A stretch of DNA of 64,000 nucleotides, taken from Enterocytospora artemiae (Eukaryota > Microsporidia). Positions within the stretch are counted from its first letter, which is position 1, and every line of letters starts with the position of its first letter. The notes beneath the pieces were generated by a model, which saw only the letters and a program-made list of their open reading frames with translations, was not told the DNA's origin and ran no database searches. Both the position numbers and the translations under genes were made by a program. The stretch is taken from contig JASNGC010000003.1 in assembly GCA_038659295.1 (NCBI GenBank), positions 124,001 through 188,000 on the forward strand, in the 5' to 3' direction. Positions 9,563 through 20,233 of this stretch are shown here, in pieces.

Positions 9563-10885
9563 TTAATATTCATCACCTACAGAAACGGCACCAATGCTTG
9601 CATACTCCTCTTCAAGCACCGCCAAGTCCTCTCTGGCCTCACTAAACTCTCCCTCCTCCATACCTTCTCCAACATACCAGTGAACAAAGGCTCTCTTAGA
9701 AAACATCAAGTCAAACTTGTTGTTCAATCTGTTCCATGCTTCTGCAATTGCAGTGGTGTTACAGAGTGCACATACTGCTCTGGACACTTGTGCCATAGCA
9801 GATCCTGGAAGAACAGTGGGGGGCTTGCGATTAATTCCGATCTTAAAGCCTGTAGGACACCATTCAACAAACTGGGCAGCTCTTTTTGCCCTTACATTCG
9901 CAGTTGCTTGATTTGCTTCTTTGGGACGGACATCTCCCCTAAAAAGAAGACAGCACGCTATAAATTTTCCATTTTTAATATTACATTTGACCATTTGACT
10001 TTGAGGTTCAAAGCAGTTGTTTGTAATTTCCTGAACGGAAAGCCTCTCATGATTGGCTCTGGTGGACGATATCATTGGAGAATAGGACACCAATGGGAAA
10101 TGGATCCTGGGATATGGAACCAGGTTTGTTTGAAACTCTGTGAGATCCACATTTAACTCCCCATCAAAACGGAGAGATGCAGTGATTGATGATACAACTT
10201 GAGCTATAATCCTGTTAATATCGGTATATGCTGGTCTTTCAATTCCCAAATTTTTACACATATCATAGATAGCCTCATTGTCAACCATGAAGGAACAGTC
10301 GGAATTTTCCAAGGTTGTATGTGTTGTAAGAATGGAATTATATGGCTCAACAACTGCTGTAGCTAACTTAGGTGCTGGATACACCGAAAATTCCAGCTTT
10401 GATTTCTTGCCGTACTCGGCAGCCAATGCCTCCATTAAAAGTGATCCAAACCCAGACCCAGTACCTCCTCCAAAAGAATGAAAGATAAGAAATCCCTGCA
10501 GTCCGTTGCAGTTATCTACAATCTTCCTGATGGACTCCAAAACCGGTTCGAGAACTTCCTTGCCCACAGTGTAGTGGCCTCTGGCATAATTGTTTGCCGC
10601 ATCTTCCTTGCCACAAATAAGATTGTCTGGATGGAAAAGATTTCTATAATCTCCTGTTTTAATTTCGTTGATTACTCCGGGCTCCAAATCTACCATTACT
10701 GCTCTTGGTACAAAGGTATTGCTGGATGTTCTATAAAAAAAGGACCGACTGGAATCATCATCCACAAACTCTTCCGAAGCTGTCCCATCTGGGTTAATTC
10801 CGTGCTCCTGGCAATACAACTCCCAGCATGCATTACCAATTTGTATACCGGCCTGTCCTATGTGAATGGATATTATCTCACGCAT
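9563..10885 (-). CDS. TUBA: Alpha-tubulin
   Basis: A 440-residue alpha-tubulin, the GTP-binding subunit of microtubules, needed for the intranuclear spindle. It starts [20 protein letters not shown], carries the GTP-binding GGGTGSGFG loop near residue 142 and ends in ...VGDEY with the C-terminal tyrosine typical of alpha-tubulin. The loop around position 40 reads EEFVDDDSS, so the acetylatable Lys40 of most alpha-tubulins is absent. A CCC run lies about 6 bases before the ATG. Confidence 0.98.
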   Translation of the reverse strand: MREIISIHIGQAGIQIGNACWELYCQEHGINPDGTASEEFVDDDSSRSFFYRTSSNTFVPRAVMVDLEPGVINEIKTGDYRNLFHPDNLICGKEDAANNYARGHYTVGKEVLEPVLESIRKIVDNCNGLQGFLIFHSFGGGTGSGFGSLLMEALAAEYGKKSKLEFSVYPAPKLATAVVEPYNSILTTHTTLENSDCSFMVDNEAIYDMCKNLGIERPAYTDINRIIAQVVSSITASLRFDGELNVDLTEFQTNLVPYPRIHFPLVSYSPMISSTRANHERLSVQEITNNCFEPQSQMVKCNIKNGKFIACCLLFRGDVRPKEANQATANVRAKRAAQFVEWCPTGFKIGINRKPPTVLPGSAMAQVSRAVCALCNTTAIAEAWNRLNNKFDLMFSKRAFVHWYVGEGMEEGEFSEAREDLAVLEEEYASIGAVSVGDEY

Positions 10886-11588
10886 ATATAAGGGTCAAAA
10901 AAATTGAGAATAAAAATAAGGAAAGAAATTCTCTTTCGAAGTATTTAAAACATCATCTTTCTTTGGTTTTCTATGATTTGAAATATGTATCAGCACTTCA
11001 AGGTCTAAATGATGTCGAGGTAGCCAGTAGACCAATAAATCATCAGGATAAAAGCGGGTGATTTATTATTAAATTCAACAAGTGGGTTAGGAATAGTAGC
11101 TGAAGATTTAGTATAGGCAAGTATTGGCAATGCTATATCTAAAGTGGTGTGTTTTTAACCGAGTGATATCTCTAAATCGTGATAAAGGAAATATAAAATT
11201 ACCTTACTGCAAACCTCCGCTATATATATCCAGTATATTGATTAAATAAGGGAAATTAAGGGATTTCAGCTTCTGCTAAAACAATCAGGAAATACCAGTA
11301 TTAAAGAGATACTGAGAATATCACATCATTAACTGTGTTGTTATATGTTTCTTTCATTTATATTAGAATATATTTAAACTAGAATGGTACAAGGCACTTT
11401 TCCAATAGCGTTATTGAGAAAGGATTTTTTGACAATTATCCAAATAGAGTTTTACAACCATCATTATTGTTTAAAGATATTTCCACGAATTCACACCGTA
11501 CACCAATGGAAAACTTCCCTCATTTTTGATTATAGTTTGTACAAACTTTCTTAAGCCATTTCTAATTTTATAATTTTTTTGCTCCGGA
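10886..11588. other. Intergenic stretch between divergent genes
   Basis: Shared upstream region of alpha-tubulin and eRF1. AT-rich, with several short ORF-like stretches that have no protein-like composition. Nothing else is recognised. Confidence 0.6.
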
Positions 11589-12761
11589 ATGGAACTCGAT
11601 GACATAGAAATCTTCAGAATGAAGAAACTTCTAAAAAACCTACGAGACTCAAAAGGAAATGGAACCAGCATGATTTCGATAATTATCCCTCCCAAAGGAC
11701 AGATTTCATTGATTTCCAGGATGCTAACTGAAGAGTATGGAACTGCCACAAACATAAAATCGAGAGTAAATCGTCAAAGTGTTCTTGGAGCAATCACCTC
11801 TGCACAGAATAAGCTAAAAACATATTCTAAAACGCCTCCCAATGGTCTTGGAATATTTGTTGGAGAAGTGATGCTAGATGACAATAAGATTAAGAAGGTG
11901 TCGTATGGTATAGAGCCTGTGAAGCCAATTAACACAAGTCTATACATGTGTGATAGCAGATTCCACGTGGAGGAACTACTTGCGCTATTTGAAGATGAGT
12001 CCAAATATGGGTTTGTAGTCGTTGATGGCCATGGAGCTCTTTTTGCCACATTACAAGGGAACATTCCAACAATTCTGCAAAATATTTCGGTAGATTTGCC
12101 CAAGAAACATGGAAGAGGTGGGCAGAGCTCTGTCAGATTTGCACGTCTCAGAATTGAGAAGAGACACGCATATGTTAAAAAAGTTAGTGAATTGTGCACT
12201 GCTTTGTTTCTTACAGGCAGCATACCGAATGTTGATGGGATTGTCTTGGCAGGGCATTCTGACTTGAAAAATGAATTGTCAGTTATGCTTGATAGTCGTC
12301 TGACAGTTATAAATACAGTTGATACCAACTATGGTGGTAAAAATGGATTAAACCAGGCAATAGAGCTGTCTGAAGATGTTTTGAAAGATGTGAAATTCTC
12401 AAAAGAGAAGAAATTACTTCAACAGTTTCTGTATGAAATAAATATGGATACTGGCAAGTATTGCTATGGCTATCAAGGAACCATGGATGCTCTGGAATCG
12501 GGAGCTGTGGATACCCTGATTGTTTGGGAAAATTCTGATCAGGTACATGGAGAAGATTCATTTGTCGATTGGATAGCCGAAAACTATCGTGATTTTGGAT
12601 GTAAGTTGGTTTTTGTCAGTGATAGCAGTAGCGAAGGAACTCAGTTTGTGGAGGGATTTGGAGGAATTGGCGGCATTTTAAGATATAGAATGGAGATGGT
12701 AGATTTTGACGAGGAAGAAAAAGAGCTAAGCTCATTTTCTGATGATGAGGATATTTTCTGA
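11589..12761 (+). CDS. SUP45: Peptide chain release factor eRF1
   Basis: eRF1 recognises stop codons and triggers peptide release. Decoding motifs are intact: GTS at residues 25-27, NIKS at 55-58 and YMCDSRF (the YxCxxxF motif) near 119-125. The catalytic GGQ is at 177-179 in KKHGRGGQSSVRFARLR. At 390 aa it is shorter than yeast or human eRF1 (437), mainly in the C-terminal part, and ends in an acidic tail. The standard decoding motifs fit the use of TAA, TAG and TGA as stops in this window. Confidence 0.97.
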   Translation: MELDDIEIFRMKKLLKNLRDSKGNGTSMISIIIPPKGQISLISRMLTEEYGTATNIKSRVNRQSVLGAITSAQNKLKTYSKTPPNGLGIFVGEVMLDDNKIKKVSYGIEPVKPINTSLYMCDSRFHVEELLALFEDESKYGFVVVDGHGALFATLQGNIPTILQNISVDLPKKHGRGGQSSVRFARLRIEKRHAYVKKVSELCTALFLTGSIPNVDGIVLAGHSDLKNELSVMLDSRLTVINTVDTNYGGKNGLNQAIELSEDVLKDVKFSKEKKLLQQFLYEINMDTGKYCYGYQGTMDALESGAVDTLIVWENSDQVHGEDSFVDWIAENYRDFGCKLVFVSDSSSEGTQFVEGFGGIGGILRYRMEMVDFDEEEKELSSFSDDEDIF

Positions 12762-12841
12762 TTAGAGAGAGAATAAACAAGATTTTAACAGTGATTGTGG
12801 GTTTTCAGAACCAACCACCTCCTGGCTGGTATTCAATCTTT

Positions 12842-13498
12842 ATGTTTGATGAATGGACTTCTATAAATTTATTTTTAGCTATTTTGGTTTTTAAAGCCCC
12901 TCTCCAGATGGAAATTCAAACATCAGTTATTCATGTTGTTCTTTGTGTAAACCTGTTTTTTAATGTTGTACTACTTCAACCATATCTAACTGCCGTAAAA
13001 AAGTCATTTTTACAGCTTTATATGCACAGCTCATCCCTGAAGACTGTTTTCCATATCTTAAATGTGCTGTATGTAATGATAGCCGTAGTGTTTTGTGATT
13101 CCATCTACAAATATTCCACAACCCTGAATAAGATCTTGGAATACCAATCGGAACGAAATTTGTATTTGAGTGCGTTTGCACTCTTTTTAAGCTTCAACCT
13201 GCATAGACTTAGCAAACTCGTCTACAGTTCCTTAAATTTGAAAGATAACAACAAATACATCCAGAAGCAGCACAAAGACTCTGGAGAATTCCTAAAAGGA
13301 GTCATAGACAAGTATAACAAGGAGCAAGAAGCCAATACAAAGTTATCTGAAGAGATCAAGTCGTTGAAGAAAGAAATTGAATCTAACAAGCAGATGATTT
13401 CTGAAATTGAAAATAACAAAAAAGCTTATCTGACGCTCAAAGACAAATATGAAAAACTTTCTGAAAAGATTCGAGGAGAAACAAAGAAAAATAAATAG
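12842..13498 (+). CDS. BAP29/BAP31-type ER membrane protein
   Basis: BAP31 family proteins sit in the ER membrane and help sort membrane proteins. Three N-terminal membrane spans are followed by the family signature ERNLYLSAFALFLSFNLHRL (about residues 112-131) and a C-terminal coiled coil rich in Lys and Glu. The last four residues are KKNK, a KKXX-type ER retrieval signal. The start is the first ATG (12842); the frame extends upstream only to a GTG. It follows eRF1 by 80 bases on the same strand. Confidence 0.85.
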   Translation: MFDEWTSINLFLAILVFKAPLQMEIQTSVIHVVLCVNLFFNVVLLQPYLTAVKKSFLQLYMHSSSLKTVFHILNVLYVMIAVVFCDSIYKYSTTLNKILEYQSERNLYLSAFALFLSFNLHRLSKLVYSSLNLKDNNKYIQKQHKDSGEFLKGVIDKYNKEQEANTKLSEEIKSLKKEIESNKQMISEIENNKKAYLTLKDKYEKLSEKIRGETKKNK

Positions 13499-13675
13499 AC
13501 TTGCAGTATTTTTGTTGAGGATACCCGTATGGGTGCTGCTAACAAAGATTTAGTTTATCACAGAACTTTTGGCCCACCTTTTATTTTATACACAATCGCA
13601 ACGGTTTGGAGATGAATTTTTGAGATTCAAAATAAGTTACTTACAATATTTTTCAAAAGGATTACTCTTTTGCCC

Positions 13676-14788
13676 ATGAAGAATATTTATAAATTATTTA
13701 CAATAGAAAATGGGATTAGAATGACCATGCCGGTCATGGAATATATAAATTCAAGGCTGAAAACGAACGAATCTATCAAGAACTTCATTACCGCGTTTAA
13801 AGCAAAATATAATTCTACGAATATCAAGATTTGCCAGGTGGACGAAATATTAAGTTCTAGAGCAGTCTCAAAGTTGACATTTAAAACCATTGATGTGAAA
13901 TACCGTAAGAATAACTTGTCCGAAAAATATGAATTTTTTAAAAAATATGTACCGAGTGATATAGTTCAAATAGGTCTTCTAAAGGAGGAAATCTCGTGTA
14001 AAATTTATGGAATTTTCTATACAAACAGATGTGGCCATTATGTTATGGAAGATGACCATGATTTGATCAGTGTTGATTTGAGCAGTGTAAGAAATAATGT
14101 CTTTCTGTACGAAAACATGTGCATTGCAGCACAGGGTAGGAAATCAAGTAAAAACAATATCTTTGTAGTGGATGAAATATTACTTCCGGAATGTAGTACT
14201 TACAGAGGGCAAAACAATTTCCTGGAGAACTCATTGCCTAGAATCTGTATTTTTAGTAAATTCACAAATCAAATCGATTTTATTTCGAAGGTTCTGACAA
14301 ATTTGAATCCAGATATCGTTGTCATATCTGTGGATAGTTATGCAGCCTTAACAAAAATTTCAAATCTTCGTGATAGCTTCCCCAACCTTGAAATCATAGT
14401 ATTTCAGTCACGGGACTTCACGACATTCTTACCTTCAAAAGACAATGAATCATTCTCGTCAAACCCACTTACATTGGAATTATTCGACAAGCAAATATCC
14501 ATCATAGATTTCAATTTGTATAAATACAAAAGAACTGGAGTGTTTTGCAACGACAAACCATTAGAAGCATTTATGAAAAGCTATATTTCCCAAAGATCCC
14601 CAGATCCGTTTGGAGGTTGTAATATGACATATAACGAGATACCAAATGTAATTGTGATTGCCCAAGATTTTGATCCATTTGTTATGGATATTGAAGGGGT
14701 TACAGTTATTAGTATTTCTTCAATTGAAGAACAATCATTCGCTCTCATTGATGTGAAAAGTGGAATTTATGAAGTGCGATTTGAATAA
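13676..14788 (+). CDS. DNA polymerase epsilon/delta B-subunit-like protein (probably Dpb2)
   Basis: B-subunits are inactive phosphoesterase/OB proteins that hold replicative polymerases together. The middle shows a strand PDIVVISVDSY and a hydrophobic strand after NLEIIVFQSRDF. The C-terminus, NEIPNVIVIAQDFDPFV, corresponds to the LPDLIVxADxYDPF block that is typical of the epsilon B-subunit. At 370 aa it is short against about 530-690 for epsilon and about 470-490 for delta. The start is ATG 13676, immediately after a CCC run; a TTG two codons upstream is rejected. Confidence 0.62.
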   Translation: MKNIYKLFTIENGIRMTMPVMEYINSRLKTNESIKNFITAFKAKYNSTNIKICQVDEILSSRAVSKLTFKTIDVKYRKNNLSEKYEFFKKYVPSDIVQIGLLKEEISCKIYGIFYTNRCGHYVMEDDHDLISVDLSSVRNNVFLYENMCIAAQGRKSSKNNIFVVDEILLPECSTYRGQNNFLENSLPRICIFSKFTNQIDFISKVLTNLNPDIVVISVDSYAALTKISNLRDSFPNLEIIVFQSRDFTTFLPSKDNESFSSNPLTLELFDKQISIIDFNLYKYKRTGVFCNDKPLEAFMKSYISQRSPDPFGGCNMTYNEIPNVIVIAQDFDPFVMDIEGVTVISISSIEEQSFALIDVKSGIYEVRFE

Positions 14789-15430
14789 ACCTCTGCAGTA
14801 TCTATCATACTAAATGTTTATTGTCCTGTAGAATATGGGTAATCAATAATACCGATCATAACAATGAATATACAGGCAAAAAGAATTTATAGTGCTGTAG
14901 TAACGGCTATTTTAAGTGACCTTTATGGAATATGGAAAGTTCAATATTTCTCAAACATCCTAAGTTCTCATGATTGAGAATGCATCGGCTTCTTACCATT
15001 TTTCTGAGTTTATTAGTTTATGGATTTTTAGAACAGTCTAGTTTCATCAATCTCTTGAAGTATAAATTATAAAAGATATTGCTCGATGCCAGTCATCTTA
15101 GCCTAACTTTTTTCTTCCACCGTATGAAATTGTAGGCGGTAGTTCGCAGGCTAAATGGTTTTGTTCTGTTTAATAAAATTTTTAAAAGCATCTGGTAATA
15201 AATCTTATCAAATATTGGGAAACAAAATAATCTGTTCAAACTCTAGACATTGATTTATAATTTAGCCGTTCACGGAGGCCCACTAAGAGATAGACATCAT
15301 TTTTTGAAAGTGAATTTTCAATTTTCCAGAACAAAACGGAAATCTTCGAATATAAAGTTGTCATAATGAAATTTACTGAATGGAGATATGTGCTTATGAT
15401 ACAACATTAAGTTCTACATAATTCACCCCC
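14789..15430. other. Intergenic stretch with a possible structured element
   Basis: A 642-base gap without a protein-like ORF. Around 15085-15154 several short complementary segments can nest (see the separate entry). The end carries CCCCC at 15426-15430 directly before the next ATG. Confidence 0.5.
15085..15154 (+). ncRNA. Possible structured RNA element
   Basis: TTAGCCT (15098-15104) is complementary to AGGCTAA (15148-15154). Inside it ACCG (15120-15123) pairs with CGGT (15137-15140), and just before it GATG/CATC forms a small hairpin. This nested pattern stands out in an otherwise featureless AT-rich spacer. No known RNA family is recognised, the strand is uncertain, and short stems may be chance. 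Confidence 0.2.
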
Positions 15431-17038
15431 ATGACAAAAAATTGTACAATAAAGCTCTCTTCTTCCAAAAGCATTGTTAAAACAGATCTATTTGCATTTA
15501 ATTTGTATGACACTCGAACATTCGCCACCTTTTTCTATTCTCAGATCGAGAAGGTTTGGTTTATAGTTCTACGGAATGGGACACTGAAGATTGATAACAA
15601 AACTTTTTCAGTAGTCAAAATTCTTCCCAAAACGGCCACAATACAATTCGATTCTGAGACAATAAAAATCACCAACCTTCTGGAAGAAGTTGGCTGTAGT
15701 CAACTTTTGGTCGAAAAATTTCTAAAAACTTGTGTAAGCAGCATTTCAGAATTGGAAGTTCTAAAAACAATTTCGGGGCTGCAAGATCAAACTCTCTTAA
15801 TTGAGTGTTTAAAAAGGAATAAGCTATTTGAGAGTGGTAAGAATGGATGGAACTTAAATTACAGTACATACATAAACTTTCTTGAGCGTAAATGCGAACC
15901 CATCCAGGAGTCCATAATGTATGAATTGGAAAACACAATACTTAATTCAGGGATGTTGAAAACCTTTAATATATCTTCTCTATGGACTCATCCCGACTTT
16001 ACGGATGATGAGTTGTCCTCTACACAGAACGAAAGGATGGCAGAGTTTATTTCGGTTGAAGGCAAAAATTGGCCGTACTCTCAAATTTCCAAGCATCCTG
16101 CTATAAAGAAGTGCAAATCATGCTATGCTAGTTCTTCTGAGTCTGATTGTTTATCGACAAGCAACCATGATAGAGTTAACAACTGTGGTAATGCCAAGGA
16201 TTATCAGCCATCTTACTCATCTGGGTTTAATACTTCTACTAGACTGCCAATAGTCAATAAAACTAGTGAATGCCAAATAACAAGAAATAAGAGTTTTAAC
16301 CAAACTGAGCCTACATTTATTGAGAAAGTAGGGAATAATTTCAATCTTGAGCTGGATTTCTCAAAAGACCCGTGCCTCAAATATAGAAATGAATCATCAA
16401 CATCGTCTCTTTACTCTACACCAGGCTCAAAATCTTTTGATCTAGAAAAGATACTATCCGATAAGACACTTGAAAAGGAAGTTCAGCAAGAAAAAGGGAC
16501 TACTGAAATTAATAATACTGAAAGTAAGTATGATCGCACACCTAGAGCACTAGCCAAGAGGAGATGCAAGAAACTAAGTATCTTCGATGACCAATTTGGT
16601 TATGATAACAGCCACAATTACTGTGACTTGTATTCCAAAACCAGAAATGAGATAGAAACCCTAGACATCAGGTCCAAGGAAGAAGCTCCCCAGAAATTGT
16701 CTAATGCGAATTTCCAACTTTTGTACAAATACAGATCAATTTGTACAAAGAGAAAGTGCGCATACTCTTCAAGTAAGAGAATTAAATTTGATTTCATCAT
16801 AAAGGATGAGCCCGTTATTCAGTATTTTGATGAAATAAGAAAAGATCCAAAGTTGTCTGTTGAGTTTTTTAGTGATTTTGAATTTTCTTCAAATGTACCT
16901 AGAGAAAAATGTAGACAAAGAAGTATGTCACAGTATGAACTTAGCAGAGCTGTGTACCAACAGGCAGAAGATTTGGAATTCCGAAAATATGCCAAGCGGC
17001 GAACACAATCCAAAAATGAAAAGGTGCCAGAAAAGTAA
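15431..17038 (+). CDS. Unrecognised 535-residue protein
   Basis: The start is directly preceded by CCCCC. The N-terminal 190 residues look folded: an alternating beta/alpha region (VWFIVLRNGTLKID, TATIQFDSETIKI), then helices that could be a winged-helix or helical domain. From about residue 200 the protein is Ser/Asn/Glu-rich and probably disordered. The last 60 residues are basic and helical (SMSQYELSRAVYQQAEDLEF). No family is recognised. A nuclear regulatory role would fit the composition but is only a guess. Confidence 0.82.
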   Translation: MTKNCTIKLSSSKSIVKTDLFAFNLYDTRTFATFFYSQIEKVWFIVLRNGTLKIDNKTFSVVKILPKTATIQFDSETIKITNLLEEVGCSQLLVEKFLKTCVSSISELEVLKTISGLQDQTLLIECLKRNKLFESGKNGWNLNYSTYINFLERKCEPIQESIMYELENTILNSGMLKTFNISSLWTHPDFTDDELSSTQNERMAEFISVEGKNWPYSQISKHPAIKKCKSCYASSSESDCLSTSNHDRVNNCGNAKDYQPSYSSGFNTSTRLPIVNKTSECQITRNKSFNQTEPTFIEKVGNNFNLELDFSKDPCLKYRNESSTSSLYSTPGSKSFDLEKILSDKTLEKEVQQEKGTTEINNTESKYDRTPRALAKRRCKKLSIFDDQFGYDNSHNYCDLYSKTRNEIETLDIRSKEEAPQKLSNANFQLLYKYRSICTKRKCAYSSSKRIKFDFIIKDEPVIQYFDEIRKDPKLSVEFFSDFEFSSNVPREKCRQRSMSQYELSRAVYQQAEDLEFRKYAKRRTQSKNEKVPEK

Positions 17039-17166
17039 TTCTTTTGGTGTCTATGGTCAGAAATTTGTGTGGCAAATATGTATAAATATAGACTATGTTT
17101 TGACGTCAATTTCAGATGTCAAAACACATCTTAAATTAATAAACCTACTAAACAATCCAGTGTTCC

Positions 17167-17687
17167 CTACAACTCTAATTCAAAGAACTCGGCTACATTG
17201 AATATCTCTCCAAACTCCACATTATACCTCCATCCAAATGAGTATGTCTCTCTATTCTCTTCTCTTCTAATGGTTATGTATCCCTCACTCCTCACTTGCT
17301 TTAAAAAACCATCAACATCTACATTTTTAAAAATATGCATCTCTTTCAGGGACTCTACACTGCTGAAGGAATTATTTTCACTTCCAATTAGGGCAAATAG
17401 CATGTAAAGCCTTCTGCTATCATCATTTAGTGGTTTAACAATATCATGATTCTGTTTACTTTTTCTTATAAAAACTTATCTGCTTTATAAAAATCTAGAG
17501 TGTCTGAAGAAACAATTTCCATGCCAAAACTGTGCAAGTAAGTGCTTGACTCATCTATTAGATCGTATGTTTTCGCCTTATTGGTGTCGGTTATTGTTCG
17601 GATGTCTTTGAAATGAGTTTGTCTATTTCTATTTTGGTTTTCAATCATCAAACGGATAATCTTTCCAATATATGCAATATCATCCAT
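17167..17687 (-). pseudogene. NSE3: Nse3/MAGE-domain protein (SMC5/6 complex) interrupted by a frameshift
   Basis: Two minus-strand ORFs together look like one MAGE-homology protein of the SMC5/6 DNA-repair complex. The 5' part starts at an ATG at 17687 after a CCCCC run and ends at a TAA (17466-17468). The next frame is open from about 17475 and continues MLFALIGSENNSFSS, then FLKQVRSEGYITIRREEN and YSFGWRYNVEFGE, which matches the MAGE winged-helix block ending in GPRAxxE. One extra T in the T5 run just before the TAA would join the frames. Sequencing error, true mutation or recoding cannot be told apart here. The protein is very short for Nse3. Confidence 0.62.
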
Positions 17688-17934
17688 CTGTATGGGGGAT
17701 GATCTGTTAAAGGTTTTATCATTACTCCAACTCCTGGATCTTCGACTGCCAATAATATTTGTAGGTAGGTTATGCCAAAACTACAACCTTACCAAATTGT
17801 ATGATGCTTACTATTGTTTCAAGTATATGCCAAAAGGATTAGATGAACAACGGTATTCCTGGACATGGTAAGGAGTTTCACCAAATCCCAAATATATTAA
17901 AACAATCTACACAAACCTACTCATATATTTATCC

Positions 17935-18537
17935 ATGAATTTAGAAGAAGAATTTCCGGAACTTCGCTCCGCTAAAATTTATTCAAAGCATGGCAACTTC
18001 TCTAAAGCATTGGATGTTTACAATGAGTTGCTGCCGGAAATTTCCGAAGATGATCTTTCATATCCATATGTCCTCTTGGAGTATGCCATATGCCTGTTTG
18101 ACAGTATTTCTGTCGAAGCAGAGAATGAATATAAAACGATATTATCTGGAAAACCCTGTAGAACTGCAAATTCTGAAGAGGATATTGAGATTTGTTGGAA
18201 TAGTCTGGAAAACTGTCGAATAACATTTGAAAACCTACATCTGAAAGATATGCTGCTCAAAGTTCATAAGTACCTTGGTGACGTGTTAGCATTTAATAAT
18301 GACTTCATGGAAGCCAATGATGAGTACTTTAAGGCTGTCGAAAACTCTTCAAATACCAGTAATCTAATTGAATTGTATGACGACATAGCTGATTGCTACA
18401 AAAATATGGGAGATCTAACAAATGCATGTGTATACTACAAAAATATTCTGTCCTTAGTAAAGAACCCTGCAAAGCTGAATAGCTACAGAGAAATGCTGTC
18501 GCAGATAGAGAAGCAAACCAACAACACAAATCACTAG
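17935..18537 (+). CDS. NASP/Hif1-like TPR histone chaperone
   Basis: NASP-type proteins hold histones H3-H4 for chromatin assembly. This 200-residue protein is a short TPR solenoid. Block SAKIYSKHGNFSKALDVYNEL is a TPR. EICWNSLENCRITFEN and VHKYLGDVLAFNNDFMEAND reproduce the spacing of the NASP (SHNi-TPR) repeats, followed by YDDIADCYKNMGDLTNACVYY. The acidic insert usual between NASP repeats is small. A simpler TPR adaptor cannot be excluded. Confidence 0.75.
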   Translation: MNLEEEFPELRSAKIYSKHGNFSKALDVYNELLPEISEDDLSYPYVLLEYAICLFDSISVEAENEYKTILSGKPCRTANSEEDIEICWNSLENCRITFENLHLKDMLLKVHKYLGDVLAFNNDFMEANDEYFKAVENSSNTSNLIELYDDIADCYKNMGDLTNACVYYKNILSLVKNPAKLNSYREMLSQIEKQTNNTNH

Positions 18538-19031
18538 TTCCCAGTGGTATTCTGTATTAATAAACTATCTTTTATTTTCCAATTGTGATCTCTTTTCTGT
18601 AAATTAAAGTTTATATCGAACAAATATTATCAATCAGATATAACCATTAGTTAATAGAAGATGTCATCGATGCCAGTTTAAGTAGATAAAAGATGAAGTC
18701 AGAGATGAAACTTTGAATGTGTAATAAAATCAGTTTATTGTTGATTAAAAAGCACATATACTCTTTTAGACAGATAGATGCGATCAGTAGTACTTATAAC
18801 ACTATTGGTCTAATGTAAATTTCATCTTCACTTTAGAATTTGTCATTTATGTCTTTATCATATTATTTACTTTTTAGATTATTGAAAAATAAAAGAACAG
18901 TGTATACTGTATATGAACTACAGATGGCTGTATTTCTTCCAATATTCTAAAGTATAATTTGATCTGTTGACCAAATAAACTTTTATTGGAATATTTATTT
19001 AGTATAAATTTTTTTTAGTGGTATACCCTGT
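18538..19031. other. Intergenic stretch
   Basis: AT-rich, with no ORF or RNA recognised. A TATA-like TATAAA at 19003-19008 and a CCC run at 19026-19028 lie before the next start. Confidence 0.55.
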
Positions 19032-20063
19032 ATGAATAGTATAATATTGTATCAGATCCTCGGAGTCAGTAAAGTACTCTGTGGTAGTGCAAGAGTGTCC
19101 AGAGATGATACAACAATATCCAAAGGTAGTGCAAAGGAAGGTTTTTGCTATGGCGATAAATGCCGTAGTCAGGTTGGTGTTGAGAGCCGTGTATCAAGTA
19201 GGGCTAAAGAAATCGAAGCCAAGATTAATGAACTTATAGAAGAGCATGGAATTGATGGAGTATCAGAGTATATAATTAGTTTAATCAATAAAAAGGGATC
19301 AGATGCGGTGGTACCCACAATTGGTGGAGATACTACTCTTGGGGATGAAGAAAAAGCAGCAGTTGATATTTTTTTGGGTGGACAGTTGAGTGAGTATAAA
19401 TCAGATGGTGATAAGCCATCAACAAGTAATACTGCATTAACAACTGATGTGACAAGATTTGAGCGAGATACAGGATTGGATTTGAGCAAAGCTGTAGGCC
19501 ATAAGGTGTTTTCTATAAATCAGATCGCTGCATTTGCCAGGCTAAATGACGGTGAAAATATCAATGTTAAGACTGAGATATCTTCTGAATATTTAACACC
19601 TGAAGATTTTAAGGCTTTAGGGAGATTGATACCTTTTACTAGTACTGAACACGATAAAATAGCTGAAAATGAGCAACTCGTTTCAGGATTTAATTCAGAG
19701 GACTATGCTATGCCAGACAACTGGGATGCTTATGCAATTCCTGAAGAACAACATGTTCTATTACTTGGTTATGATGAACAAGTTAAAAAGGCAGGCCTGA
19801 GTTCATCAGATTATAAAGAGGTAATAAGTCTTTTAGATTTAACCGGAGGAATAGGATTTGATGAAGAATCATTACACCGCATTTCAAATTTGATGGTTGC
19901 CGGTCTTCTTAAGGACTTTAATGAAGGTAGAAGAGAGCAGGCAATTAGCAGGGTAAGGGACATCTCGGAAAATTTGAGATCGTTCAAAGATTCTAAACTA
20001 TCACCTGAGCATGTAAAGGAACTCCTCATTCCACATTTGGAAGATATGGAATCTGAGATCTGA
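19032..20063 (+). CDS. Possible secreted protein of unknown family
   Basis: A 343-residue protein with a hydrophobic N-terminus (MNSIILYQILGVSKVLCGS) that could be a signal peptide, though the core is weak. The rest is acidic, Gly/Ser-containing and helical, without membrane spans. The only cysteines beyond the leader are two close together (CYGDKC). The start is supported by TATAAA at 19003-19008 and CCC at 19026-19028. No family is recognised. A secreted or spore-surface role is possible. Confidence 0.8.
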   Translation: MNSIILYQILGVSKVLCGSARVSRDDTTISKGSAKEGFCYGDKCRSQVGVESRVSSRAKEIEAKINELIEEHGIDGVSEYIISLINKKGSDAVVPTIGGDTTLGDEEKAAVDIFLGGQLSEYKSDGDKPSTSNTALTTDVTRFERDTGLDLSKAVGHKVFSINQIAAFARLNDGENINVKTEISSEYLTPEDFKALGRLIPFTSTEHDKIAENEQLVSGFNSEDYAMPDNWDAYAIPEEQHVLLLGYDEQVKKAGLSSSDYKEVISLLDLTGGIGFDEESLHRISNLMVAGLLKDFNEGRREQAISRVRDISENLRSFKDSKLSPEHVKELLIPHLEDMESEI

Positions 20064-20233
20064 TAAAAATTAGTCACTTTTCCTAAATATTTATCTTAAT
20101 AAATATCACTTATCAATAAGAGTTGAATCTCGTTTATTTTCCATTTCATAGTTATCACCAATATATAGTAAATCGGATTTTTAATAGTATTGTTATTAAA
20201 TATTCAAGGTTATACTGGAAATTCAATCAATAA

